Shown here: piece after piece, positions 1-6,464 of the stretch | How positions within the stretch are numbered: the stretch's first letter is position 1 | Layout: every line of letters starts with the position of its first letter | NCBI RefSeq assembly: GCF_003459245.1 | Contig: NZ_QRVG01000029.1 | Span: 1-23,983 of the forward strand | Origin: Collinsella sp. AF23-2 | Lineage (GTDB): Bacteria > Actinomycetota > Coriobacteriia > Coriobacteriales > Coriobacteriaceae | DNA: 23,983 nt | Direction of reading: 5' to 3' | Made by a program: the position numbers and the translations under genes | Notes under the pieces: model-generated | What the model was told of the DNA's origin: nothing | Seen by the model: only the letters and a program-made list of their open reading frames with translations | Database searches by the model: none

Positions 1-434
1 TCGGGGCCGTGCTCGCCGTTGCCGGGCGCCTGCCGCTTGGGCCCGCTCCGCTTGCGGCCGCCTGGGCGGGCATCGTGCTGGGCAGCCTGCCCCCCTACGC
101 GCTGGGGCTCGGCGTGGCCCTGCGCCTCGGCCGCAACGCCGCCATCGGCACCGGCGCGGCGGGTATGCTCCTCGCGTTCTTCTCAGTGGGCGGACTTGCG
201 CACGGCCTCATGACCGGCGAGCTCACCGGTGCCCTGGCGACGCCCCTGAGCTGGGTGCCGCTCGCCTGGCCCGCGCGCCTGGGGTCGCTCGGGGTGGAGG
301 CCTTCATCGACGCAGCACGCGCGGCGGGCCCACTCCTCACGACTGCGCTCGCTGGCCTCGTGCTCACCCTGGCAGCCGACGCCGTCCTTCTCGCCTGGTT
401 CTGCCGCTTCGAGGACGGGAGGGCAGATGCGTAG
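1..434 (+). CDS. ABC transporter permease, lantibiotic-immunity (LanG/MutG-like) type, C-terminal part
   Basis: The reading frame is open at the left edge, so only about the last 144 residues are present. The piece is almost wholly hydrophobic, with roughly three to four membrane segments, and ends in a short charged tail (WFCRFEDGR) after the last helix. Permeases of lantibiotic-immunity ABC transporters (LanE/LanG, MutG) commonly end in a similar W-x-x-R-x-E pattern. The role would be moving an antimicrobial peptide out of or away from the membrane, powered by an ATPase encoded upstream of the window. The next gene starts inside its last codons (8-base overlap), so the two are translated together. 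The family call rests on hydropathy, the tail and the neighbours (YxeA, response regulator, kinase). A general ABC-2 permease is the alternative. Confidence 0.6.
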   Translation, partial: GAVLAVAGRLPLGPAPLAAAWAGIVLGSLPPYALGLGVALRLGRNAAIGTGAAGMLLAFFSVGGLAHGLMTGELTGALATPLSWVPLAWPARLGSLGVEAFIDAARAAGPLLTTALAGLVLTLAADAVLLAWFCRFEDGRADA

Positions 435-828
435 AAAGCCGCTCGCCGCCATGCTCGTCCTCCTCTCCGCAGCGCTCGTCCTGGGCGGGAATGCCCTGCT
501 CGACGCCGGCTGGGGGTCGGCGCTGCGCTCGATCGCCGACCGCGTGCTGCCCAACCCTGAGATCGCCATGTGGGCGCCCGCGCCCGAGCCCGGCAGCCAC
601 TTGAGCTCCTACGCCGACGCCACCGGGGCGGGGGCAAACTACGTCTACCTGGTGGACGCGGCGGATGACAGGGGCAATGTCCGAGAGCTCCAGCTCATCT
701 TCTTCGGGCGGGAGTCGGACGGCGAGGGCTGGCTCGAGATCGAGGCGCGCGGCGGCTCGGGCGTGCGCTACCGCGCGTGCGACGCGGCCGAGGCGCCCGA
801 GGCTGCGCGCGGGGCTCTGGACCGCTGA
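427..828 (+). CDS. YxeA-like exported protein
   Basis: This protein of 133 residues has a basic N-terminus (MRRK) and one hydrophobic segment at about residues 5-25, consistent with a signal peptide or membrane anchor. There is no lipobox cysteine. The rest has the look of the YxeA family: a Y-x-Y-x-V start to the domain at about 75, a polar turn (DDRGNVREL), a strand QLIFFG, then a glycine-rich stretch before a Y-R-A-C near the end. In B. subtilis yxeA lies beside a peptide-sensing ABC transporter and two-component system, the same setting as here. The ATG follows GGGAGGGCAG and overlaps the permease stop. Its biochemical role is not established; a helper in peptide resistance is inferred from context only. 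Confidence 0.6.
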   Translation: MRRKPLAAMLVLLSAALVLGGNALLDAGWGSALRSIADRVLPNPEIAMWAPAPEPGSHLSSYADATGAGANYVYLVDAADDRGNVRELQLIFFGRESDGEGWLEIEARGGSGVRYRACDAAEAPEAARGALDR

Positions 829-846
829 GTGCGGCGCTAGTACAAT
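818..846 (+). promoter_or_regulatory. Candidate promoter for the two-component genes
   Basis: TGGACC at 818-823 and TACAAT at 841-846 are separated by exactly 17 bases and lie 27 bases before the response-regulator ATG. The -35 overlaps the end of the YxeA-like gene. This suggests that the regulator and kinase can be transcribed independently of the transporter genes. Evidence is motif match only. Confidence 0.45.
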
Positions 847-872
847 TCCGACGAGAGTTTCAGGAGGTCAAC

Positions 873-1535
873 ATGGCGAGGATACTGGCAGTGGATGATG
901 AACGGGCGATCCTCGACGCGCTCGCGCGCGTCCTCGGCCGCGACGGCCATGAGGTCGTCAGGGCGGCGGACCCGACGGCGGTCCCGGGGATGGACCTCTC
1001 GCGCTTCGACCTCGTGCTCTGCGACGTCATGATGCCGGGGCTCGACGGCTTCGAGCTCGTGCGGCAGATCCGTCCGGACTTCGACGGGCCCATCGTCTTC
1101 CTGACCGCGCGCGTGGCCGAGGAGGATGCCGTGGCCGGCTACGGCCTGGGCGCCGACGACTACGTCCGCAAGCCCTTCGGGGCCGCGGAACTGCGCGCCA
1201 AGGTCGCGGCCCATCTACGCCGTGAGCGCCGGCCGCGCTCGCACGCCCTCTCCTTCGGGGAGGTGCGGATCGACCTCGGGGCGCGCGACCTCGCCGTGGG
1301 CGGCGAGGCCGTGCCGCTCACGCCTACCGAGTACGCCATCTGCGAGTACCTCGCCCGCCACCCCGGGCAGGTCATGAGCCGCGCGCAGATCCGCGAGGCG
1401 GTGCTCGGCTGGGAGAGCGACGCCGACGACGCGGCCATATCCATGCAGGTCAGCCGCGCCCGGAGGAAACTCTCCGAGGCCGGTGCCGATCCGATCGCGA
1501 CCGTCTGGGGGATGGGGTACAAGTGGCAGCTCTGA
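873..1535 (+). CDS. OmpR/PhoB-family response regulator
   Basis: Cytoplasmic DNA-binding regulator of 220 residues. The receiver domain (about 3-115) has the acidic pair D8-D9, the phosphoacceptor D51 in LCDVMMP, T78 and the conserved K100 in VRKPF. The C-terminal winged helix (about 125-220) shows the usual pattern from LTPTEYAICEYL to VWGMGYKW. The ATG at 873 is chosen because AGGAGG sits 5 bases upstream; a longer frame back to 777 overlaps the previous gene and lacks this site. The kinase gene begins inside its 3' end, so the pair is translationally coupled. By family and context it probably controls the adjacent transporter in response to a cell-envelope peptide; the ligand is unknown. 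Confidence 0.92.
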   Translation: MARILAVDDERAILDALARVLGRDGHEVVRAADPTAVPGMDLSRFDLVLCDVMMPGLDGFELVRQIRPDFDGPIVFLTARVAEEDAVAGYGLGADDYVRKPFGAAELRAKVAAHLRRERRPRSHALSFGEVRIDLGARDLAVGGEAVPLTPTEYAICEYLARHPGQVMSRAQIREAVLGWESDADDAAISMQVSRARRKLSEAGADPIATVWGMGYKWQL

Positions 1536-2959
1536 GGATCGGGGCGCGAGGTCGCGGGGGCATGCCGCTCTCCTTCGTCATCGCGCGCTACTTCGCCTAC
1601 GCGTTCGCGGCGGTCGCCACGGCGTGGCTCGCCTCGTTCATGGCGCTCTCCGCGGCGATCAACGCGGGCTTCGTCTACGAGGCAAGCTGGGGGCCGGCCA
1701 ATTTGCGCGAGGTCGCGGAGGGCCTGGCACGCGACGGCGTCTGCGGACAGCAGGACGTGCCGACGGCGTACCGCTACCTCATCCTGAATAAGGACGGATA
1801 CGTGCTGATGACAGACCTCGATGGCACGCGGCTCGAGGACGCGACGGAAATGGCCCGTGCGGCACTCGCCGCGGATCCGGGCACAGTGGAGATCGAGGGC
1901 GGGGGCTCGGGCCTCACCTACGCCGCGTTCCCGCTCAAGGGCGGCGGGGCCTGCGCACTCGTCAGCGAGTACCTGCCGCAGTGGGTCTCGCGCGATCTCG
2001 CCAGCCTGCTTCCCAACCCGCAGAACCTCATGCTCGTCGGCGCCGCTGTGGGAAGCGCGCTCGCGCTCGCGCTCGTGGCGCGCCGTGCGAGCCGCGTGAT
2101 CTCGCGCAAGATGGCGCCGCTCGCGGAGGCGGCGGGGCGCGTCGGCGCGGGGGAGCTCGACTTCGCGGTCGGCAGCACCAACGTGCGTGAGGTGAACGAC
2201 GTCCTCGCCGCGATGGACGCCATGCGGGCCTCCCTCGCCGAGTCGCTCGAGGCCCGCTGGGCCGCGGAGCGGGGGCAGCGCGAGCAGATGGCGTCGCTCG
2301 CCCACGACCTCAAGACGCCGCTCACCGTGCTGCGCGCCAACGCCGACTTCGTGGCGGAGGAGCTGGAAGACGAGAAAGACGCCGACCTCGCGGCCGCCGC
2401 GCGCGACATAGCCGGCAGTGTCGAAAGGCTTGACGGCTACGTGCGCCTGCTCATCGAGGCGTCGCGCGGGTCCGGCGGGGCGGAGAGGGCCCCCATGCGG
2501 CCGGCCGAGCTCTGCGAACAGGTCCTCGCCGAGGCCGCCCAGATCGCCCGGGCGCGAGGCGTGACGCTCGACGCAGCCACGGGCCCCGCTGTCGCGGGCG
2601 CGCCCGAGGCCCCACTCGACCGAACCACCCTGGCGCGAGCCGCCGCGAACCTCGTGGCCAACGCCGCCGAGCACGCGCGCTCGCGCGTGGTGGTCTCCTG
2701 CGACGTCGCTGGTGGATACCTCGTCATCGAGGTCGCCGATGACGGACCGGGCTTTTCTCCCGCCGCCCTCGAACGCGGCTGCGAGCGCCTCTTCACAGAC
2801 GACTCCTCTCGCTCCTCGCGCGACGGAGGCCGCCATTACGGGCTCGGCCTCCACGTCGCCTCCGAGGCCGCGAGCGCCCACGGGGGCTCCGTCTCGCTCG
2901 CCAACAGCCCCTCGGGCGGCGCGGTGGCCACCATCGCGGTCCCCCTGTGCGGGGCCTGA
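1523..2959 (+). CDS. Membrane sensor histidine kinase
   Basis: Protein of 478 residues from the GTG at 1523. Two membrane helices (about 17-44 and 168-188) bracket an extracytoplasmic sensor of about 120 residues containing a C-x(n)-C pair. A HAMP linker follows (about 189-245). The phosphoacceptor is H261 in LAHDLKTPL, and the ATPase domain has an N box (LVANAAEH), a G1 box (DDGPGF) and a G2 box (YGLGLH). It would phosphorylate D51 of the preceding regulator. The start is uncertain: GTG at 1523 overlaps the regulator by 13 bases, while ATG at 1562 gives a more compact N-terminus, 13 residues shorter, with a weaker GAGG site. The lineage resembles VanS/NisK-type kinases of GC-rich Gram-positives. 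Confidence 0.9.
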   Translation: MAALRIGARGRGGMPLSFVIARYFAYAFAAVATAWLASFMALSAAINAGFVYEASWGPANLREVAEGLARDGVCGQQDVPTAYRYLILNKDGYVLMTDLDGTRLEDATEMARAALAADPGTVEIEGGGSGLTYAAFPLKGGGACALVSEYLPQWVSRDLASLLPNPQNLMLVGAAVGSALALALVARRASRVISRKMAPLAEAAGRVGAGELDFAVGSTNVREVNDVLAAMDAMRASLAESLEARWAAERGQREQMASLAHDLKTPLTVLRANADFVAEELEDEKDADLAAAARDIAGSVERLDGYVRLLIEASRGSGGAERAPMRPAELCEQVLAEAAQIARARGVTLDAATGPAVAGAPEAPLDRTTLARAAANLVANAAEHARSRVVVSCDVAGGYLVIEVADDGPGFSPAALERGCERLFTDDSSRSSRDGGRHYGLGLHVASEAASAHGGSVSLANSPSGGAVATIAVPLCGA

Positions 2960-3069
2960 CGACTTCCTCGATGTCTACCTCGACTGCGATATGTCGCTCG
3001 CCGAGGCCGCGACGAGATGGTGTTGCGTCTGCCCCGCTTGGTGCTTCTAGCTCAAATTTGATCTGATGT

Positions 3070-3104
3070 AAGGCCCGTGCAATCCTGCATGGGCCTTCCT
3101 TTTT
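3070..3104 (+). terminator. Rho-independent terminator after the histidine kinase
   Basis: A 12-bp stem (AAGGCCCGTGCA against TGCATGGGCCTT, one G-T pair) with an ATCC loop is followed by CCTTTTT. It closes the + strand two-component unit about 110 bases after the kinase stop. Confidence 0.9.
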
Positions 3105-3158
3105 GCAATTGCTCGACCGATTCGTGGCTTGAAACACATATTATCGAGTTAAGGAGAC

Positions 3159-3287
3159 ATGGGGTCACACAGCGGCTCTCAGAGCGCCTGCCGCACTCCC
3201 CCGCCATTACCTCTGCGGCGTCATCGTATAGAGCCCATCCTGTTTGGCGTTTCGTTGCAACAGCCCACTTGTCCATCGATCAAGTGA
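3159..3287 (+). CDS. Possible 42-aa peptide of unknown function
   Basis: An ATG at 3159 follows AAGGAG with a 2-base gap, which is unusually close for a ribosome site. The frame runs 42 codons to TGA. The product is rich in Pro, Arg and Ser with two cysteines and has no leader-like hydrophobic segment. No good promoter is visible. It may be chance; it is kept only because it follows a bacteriocin-type transporter locus and has a purine-rich site. Confidence 0.15.
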   Translation: MGSHSGSQSACRTPPPLPLRRHRIEPILFGVSLQQPTCPSIK

Positions 3288-3295
3288 ACTACTGG

Positions 3296-3420
3296 AATAA
3301 ATACAGCGACACGCTTGTACGTTACAGTCGCTATATCTGCGTAAATCGCCGCAATAAATACAACCTGTACTCGGCTGTATACCAGCTACGCGTATGTAGA
3401 TTCATATCGCGTTAATAAAT
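3296..3420. repeat. AATAAATACA boxes with TACAG/CTGTA motifs
   Basis: AATAAATACA occurs at 3296-3305 and 3353-3362, and AATAAAT recurs at 3414-3420, giving spacings of 57 and 61 bases. Between and after them lie AGCGAC...GTCGCT (inverted) and several TACAG/CTGTA/TGTAC motifs. This could be a cluster of protein-binding sites. No regulator can be named. Confidence 0.4.
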
Positions 3421-3432
3421 CGGCTCAAGAGC

Positions 3433-3447
3433 TTGCAAAACGCGCAA
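3433..3447. repeat. 15-bp motif shared with 23654-23668 (copy A)
   Basis: TTGCAAAACGCGCAA is present exactly here and again at 23654-23668. Both copies lie about 70-80 bases beyond the terminator of a minus-strand tRNA gene, and both are followed by a short hairpin and then TTG(T)CGCGT or TTGCGT. Confidence 0.6.
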
Positions 3448-3526
3448 GTAACCGCAAAAGGCGATTGTCGCGTAGGTAGATTTTTGGCACCCTGTTGCTT
3501 AATCAAAATTAAGCAATTGCTTAAAA

Positions 3527-3557
3527 CAAAAAAGGTCAGGCACTAAGTGCCTGACCT
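3527..3557 (-). terminator. Terminator of tRNA-Pro (and probably of the coaBC operon)
   Basis: On the minus strand an 11-bp perfect stem AGGTCAGGCAC/GTGCCTGACCT with a 3-base loop is followed by a T-rich run. No hairpin separates coaBC from tRNA-Pro, so this is the first stop signal for transcripts leaving coaBC as well. Confidence 0.9.
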
Positions 3558-3566
3558 GCAAACTTC

Positions 3567-3643
<77 letters not shown>

Positions 3644-3685
3644 AAGCTTTTGTTTGTTGCTCTGCTCTCGCTCGCAACAGGGAGT

Positions 3686-3715
3686 ATATTAACCCGAAAC
3701 TTTGGCCTTGTGCAA
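3686..3715 (-). promoter_or_regulatory. Promoter of tRNA-Pro
   Basis: On the minus strand TTGCAC (3710-3715) and TAATAT (3686-3691) are 18 bases apart, about 43 bases before the mature tRNA 5' end. The arrangement matches that at the other tRNA genes in the window. Confidence 0.7.
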
Positions 3716-3723
3716 GAACTTTT

Positions 3724-4935
3724 TTAATTATTTTTGAGCAAGTCCAAAATTGTATCTGCGAGCTGGGGTTTTGTTAGCACGGGAAGTTCCTGCGTCCCTG
3801 CTGTGCTCACGATCCAAGCTTTATTGGTATCAGTTCCAAAGCCCGAATCGGCGCGCGTGACATCGTTGGCGATGATCGCATCGCAGCCCTTGCGGGCCAA
3901 TTTACGCTCAGCGTACTCCACAACGTTATCGGTCTCGGCTGCAAAGCCAATCACGCACCGCTCTCCCTTTTGGCGCGAGAGCTCAGCCAAAATATCAACG
4001 GTCTCGACGAGCTCGATGCGATCCAGGCGCTCGTTGGCCTTTTTGAGCTTATGGTCGGCAGGGGCCGGGGGCGTGTAGTCGGCGACGGCTGCCGCGCAAA
4101 TGGCAGCGTCGGCCGTCTGGAAGGCGCTCAGCGCCGCCTGCAGCATCTCTGCGGCGGTCTGCACGCGCACGCACTTTACGCCGCGGGGAACATCGAGCGA
4201 CGTCGGTCCCAGCACGAGCGTGACGGCGGCTCCACGGCGGGCGGCCTCCCCCGCCAGGGCGATGCCCATCTTGCCCGACGATCGGTTTCCAATAAAACGC
4301 ACGGGGTCGATCGGTTCGTGCGTAGGACCGGCGGTGATCACGATGCGCTTGCCCGTCAGGTCTTGCGGCACGGGATTGAGCACCTCGCAGATGGCTTCGA
4401 CGATGTCCTCGGGCTCGCTCATGCGGCCCGTGTCCACGTCGCCGCAGGCAAGGTAGCCACTACCGGGCCCAACCACGTGCACCCCGCGGTCGCGCAGCGT
4501 GGCCATATTGGTTTGGGTTGCCGGCGCCTTCCACATGCCATTGTTCATGGCCGGCGCCATCACGACGGGTCGCGGCGTGGCGAGTAGCGTGGTGGAGATG
4601 AGGTCGTCGGCGATGCCGTTGGCCATCTTGGCGATGATATTGGCCGTCGCGGGCGCCACGATCACCAGATCGGGTTCCTGCGCGAGTGAAATGTGGTGGA
4701 TGGGGTCGGAGGGGTCGTCGAACAGACCCACGGCGACGGGCTCGTTGGTGAGCGCACGGAAGGTAAGCGGCCCCACAAACTCGGTGGCATGCTCGCTCAT
4801 AACGACCTTGACGCGCGCGCCGCGCTTTTGCAGCAGGCGCACGATATTGCACGACTTATAGGCGGCGATCCCGCCGGTAATACCCAGCAGGATCGTTTTT
4901 CCCTCAAGTTGCATTGAATTGTTGGGCGCCGCCAT
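3724..4935 (-). CDS. coaBC: Bifunctional phosphopantothenoylcysteine decarboxylase / phosphopantothenate-cysteine ligase
   Basis: Protein of 403 residues, the usual length for CoaBC. It makes 4'-phosphopantetheine for coenzyme A by joining cysteine to 4'-phosphopantothenate (CoaB half) and then decarboxylating it on FMN (CoaC half). The N-terminal flavoprotein half has GITGGIAAYK, the catalytic H81, the substrate motif PAMNNGMW (128-135) and the active-site cysteine C164 in YLACGD. The CoaB half starts at about 195 with TAGPTHEPIDPVRFI and GNRSSGKMG, and later has AAAVADY and KLKK. The ATG at 4935 lies 3 bases after the stop of the zinc-ribbon gene; M8 is a possible shorter start. It is the last protein gene of the long minus-strand operon. 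Confidence 0.97.
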   Translation of the reverse strand: MAAPNNSMQLEGKTILLGITGGIAAYKSCNIVRLLQKRGARVKVVMSEHATEFVGPLTFRALTNEPVAVGLFDDPSDPIHHISLAQEPDLVIVAPATANIIAKMANGIADDLISTTLLATPRPVVMAPAMNNGMWKAPATQTNMATLRDRGVHVVGPGSGYLACGDVDTGRMSEPEDIVEAICEVLNPVPQDLTGKRIVITAGPTHEPIDPVRFIGNRSSGKMGIALAGEAARRGAAVTLVLGPTSLDVPRGVKCVRVQTAAEMLQAALSAFQTADAAICAAAVADYTPPAPADHKLKKANERLDRIELVETVDILAELSRQKGERCVIGFAAETDNVVEYAERKLARKGCDAIIANDVTRADSGFGTDTNKAWIVSTAGTQELPVLTKPQLADTILDLLKNN

Positions 4936-4938
4936 CGT

Positions 4939-5658
4939 TTAAGCTTCCTTGCTCGGGAGCACCAGCAGACGGTGGCAGTACGGGCAGTGCGTAATCTCGC
5001 TACCGTCGTGGTTGAGATCGCTCATGGACGATGCTTGCAGCGCGGTGTGGCAGACCGTAGGGATGTTGCCCTTGATGGTCTCGACGGCCAGGCCGCGGAA
5101 CTGCTTGAGCAGGCGCTCATAATCGGTGAGCACGTCGGTCGGCAGCGTAGCGGCAAGGGCGGTGCGCTCCTTGGTGGCGGCGTCAATCTGGGCCTGCAGG
5201 TCGGCGGCCTTGGCGCGGGCGGCCTTGGTATCGGCCTTCACACCCTCCTCGAACTTGGCGATGATGGCCTGCGCGCGAGCCTCGCGGTCGAGCGCCTCCT
5301 TATGGGCGACGACGACATCCTTGCGGGTGTGCTCGATCTTGTCCAGACGCTTTGCCAGGGTGGCGAGTTCATTCTCCAGGTCCTGAACCTCGCGGTAGTC
5401 GGAACCATCGACGTGACGCTTCTTGGCAGCCTCGATGGCGTTGTTGGTCTGAATCTCGGTGGTGTTGAGATCGTCGAGCTCAATGTCCAGATCCTTGCGC
5501 TGGGCGTAGAGCTTGGTCATCTCGGACTTGAGCTTCACATAGGTCTTGCGTTTGGAAGCGAGCTCCTTGAGCTCCGGCATATTGGCAAGTTCGCTCTTGT
5601 TGCGGGCGAGCTCCAAATCGATCTGTTGCAGCTTGAGTAGCGTAGCGCCGGCGCTCAT
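4939..5658 (-). CDS. Coiled-coil protein with C-terminal zinc ribbon (DUF164 / CT398-like)
   Basis: Protein of 239 residues. Residues about 5-185 are a long heptad-rich coiled coil, mostly Lys, Glu, Ala and Leu. A C-terminal zinc-ribbon-like part carries C203 and the C225-x-x-C228 pair. The family normally has C-x-x-C in both halves; here the residue where the first cysteine is expected is P200, so only three of four ligands are visible. Family members are cytoplasmic and of uncertain role, proposed to bind nucleic acid or act as chaperone-like scaffolds. The ATG at 5658 is preferred over one 36 bases upstream because it forms an ATGA overlap with the NIF3 gene and has GGAG 7 bases before it. 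Coupling with NIF3 is common in Gram-positives. Confidence 0.85.
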   Translation of the reverse strand: MSAGATLLKLQQIDLELARNKSELANMPELKELASKRKTYVKLKSEMTKLYAQRKDLDIELDDLNTTEIQTNNAIEAAKKRHVDGSDYREVQDLENELATLAKRLDKIEHTRKDVVVAHKEALDREARAQAIIAKFEEGVKADTKAARAKAADLQAQIDAATKERTALAATLPTDVLTDYERLLKQFRGLAVETIKGNIPTVCHTALQASSMSDLNHDGSEITHCPYCHRLLVLPSKEA

Positions 5659-6464
5659 AAGTTCTCTCCTTTTGTCATAGTCCACCATTGGCAAGGGTTC
5701 AGTATTTTAATCGTATGACGGGGGTCGACCCCGGCGTCAACTGCAGAGTTCATCAAGATATCCACGAACGGCTCTTCGGAGCGGTCGTGGCCGAGTAGTA
5801 TCACGCCCAGGCCACGCAAGGCAAGGTCCTGCGCCACGTGGTAGCCAGCTTCTCCAGTCACAATAACATCTGCGCCTGCGGCGATGGCAAGCTCACCAAA
5901 ATCGCCGAGGGAGCCGCCCAGAATGGCAACGGTGCGGCACGGGTGCTCGGCTTCGCCCCATACGCGCGGGTCACTGCCATAGGTCGTGGCGGCACGATTG
6001 GCGAGATCGCGCAGCGTGCACGGGTCGTTGAGCGTTGCAAGTGCGCCCAGGCCGGTGGCCTCGGGGTCGTCCACGTGCTCCAGTGAGCTCACGGGTGCGG
6101 CACCCAGCAGCTTGCTCAGGCAGACACGGGCTTCGTGCGAGCGGTCCAGGTTGGTGTGGAGCGAGATAATGCTCACCCCGCAGCGGGCAGCCTCGTAGAG
6201 GGCCGCACTGCACTGGGGTCGTGTGGCATCCGCCGGACAAAAGGCCTCGGGTGCCTTGATGTATATGGGATGATGCGTCAGCAGCACGTTGGCGCTTGCT
6301 TCTTGGGCGCGGCGAACATTAGCCTCAGTCGCATCGAGTGCGCAGGCAACGCCGGTGATCTCCGCGGCCGGATCGCCAACGGAGAGTCCTACGTGGTCCC
6401 AGGGCTCGGTGTCCGTCTTGGGATAGCGTGCCAGTAGCGCGCGCTCGAGCTCGGCGACGATCAT
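5655..6464 (-). CDS. NIF3-like dinuclear metal-binding protein (YbgI family)
   Basis: Protein of 269 residues, typical for the short NIF3/YbgI form without the extra central domain. Metal-site motifs are visible: H64-H65 in LLTHHPIY, H102 and D106 in SLHTNLD, and H225 with E229 in LLGHDRSEE near the C-terminus. Known members form hexameric rings with a two-metal centre; a GTP cyclohydrolase-like or hydrolase activity has been suggested for the family, but no physiological role is settled. Its ATG overlaps the stop of the cysteine desulfurase gene (ATGA), and its own stop overlaps the next gene in the same way, so the three are tightly coupled. Confidence 0.93.
   Translation of the reverse strand: MIVAELERALLARYPKTDTEPWDHVGLSVGDPAAEITGVACALDATEANVRRAQEASANVLLTHHPIYIKAPEAFCPADATRPQCSAALYEAARCGVSIISLHTNLDRSHEARVCLSKLLGAAPVSSLEHVDDPEATGLGALATLNDPCTLRDLANRAATTYGSDPRVWGEAEHPCRTVAILGGSLGDFGELAIAAGADVIVTGEAGYHVAQDLALRGLGVILLGHDRSEEPFVDILMNSAVDAGVDPRHTIKILNPCQWWTMTKGENL

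Larger units (their letters stand above)
3105..3526. other. AT-richer intergenic region with short repeats
   Basis: No convincing gene is seen between the kinase terminator and the tRNA-Pro terminator. The base composition is clearly lower in GC than on either side. The stretch contains three AATAAAT boxes, TACAG/CTGTA motifs in both orientations, a 15-mer also found near tRNA-Val, and A/T palindromes around 3498-3525. A 42-codon frame at 3159 is listed separately with low confidence. Confidence 0.6.

Noticed and set aside
1160..2881. 573-codon minus-strand frame opposite the two-component genes
   Set aside because: It is a GC-rich shadow frame; the plus strand encodes a complete regulator and kinase with all catalytic motifs.
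3077..3415. 112-codon plus-strand frame in the gap before tRNA-Pro
   Set aside because: It starts inside the kinase terminator hairpin, has no ribosome site, and its composition does not look coding.
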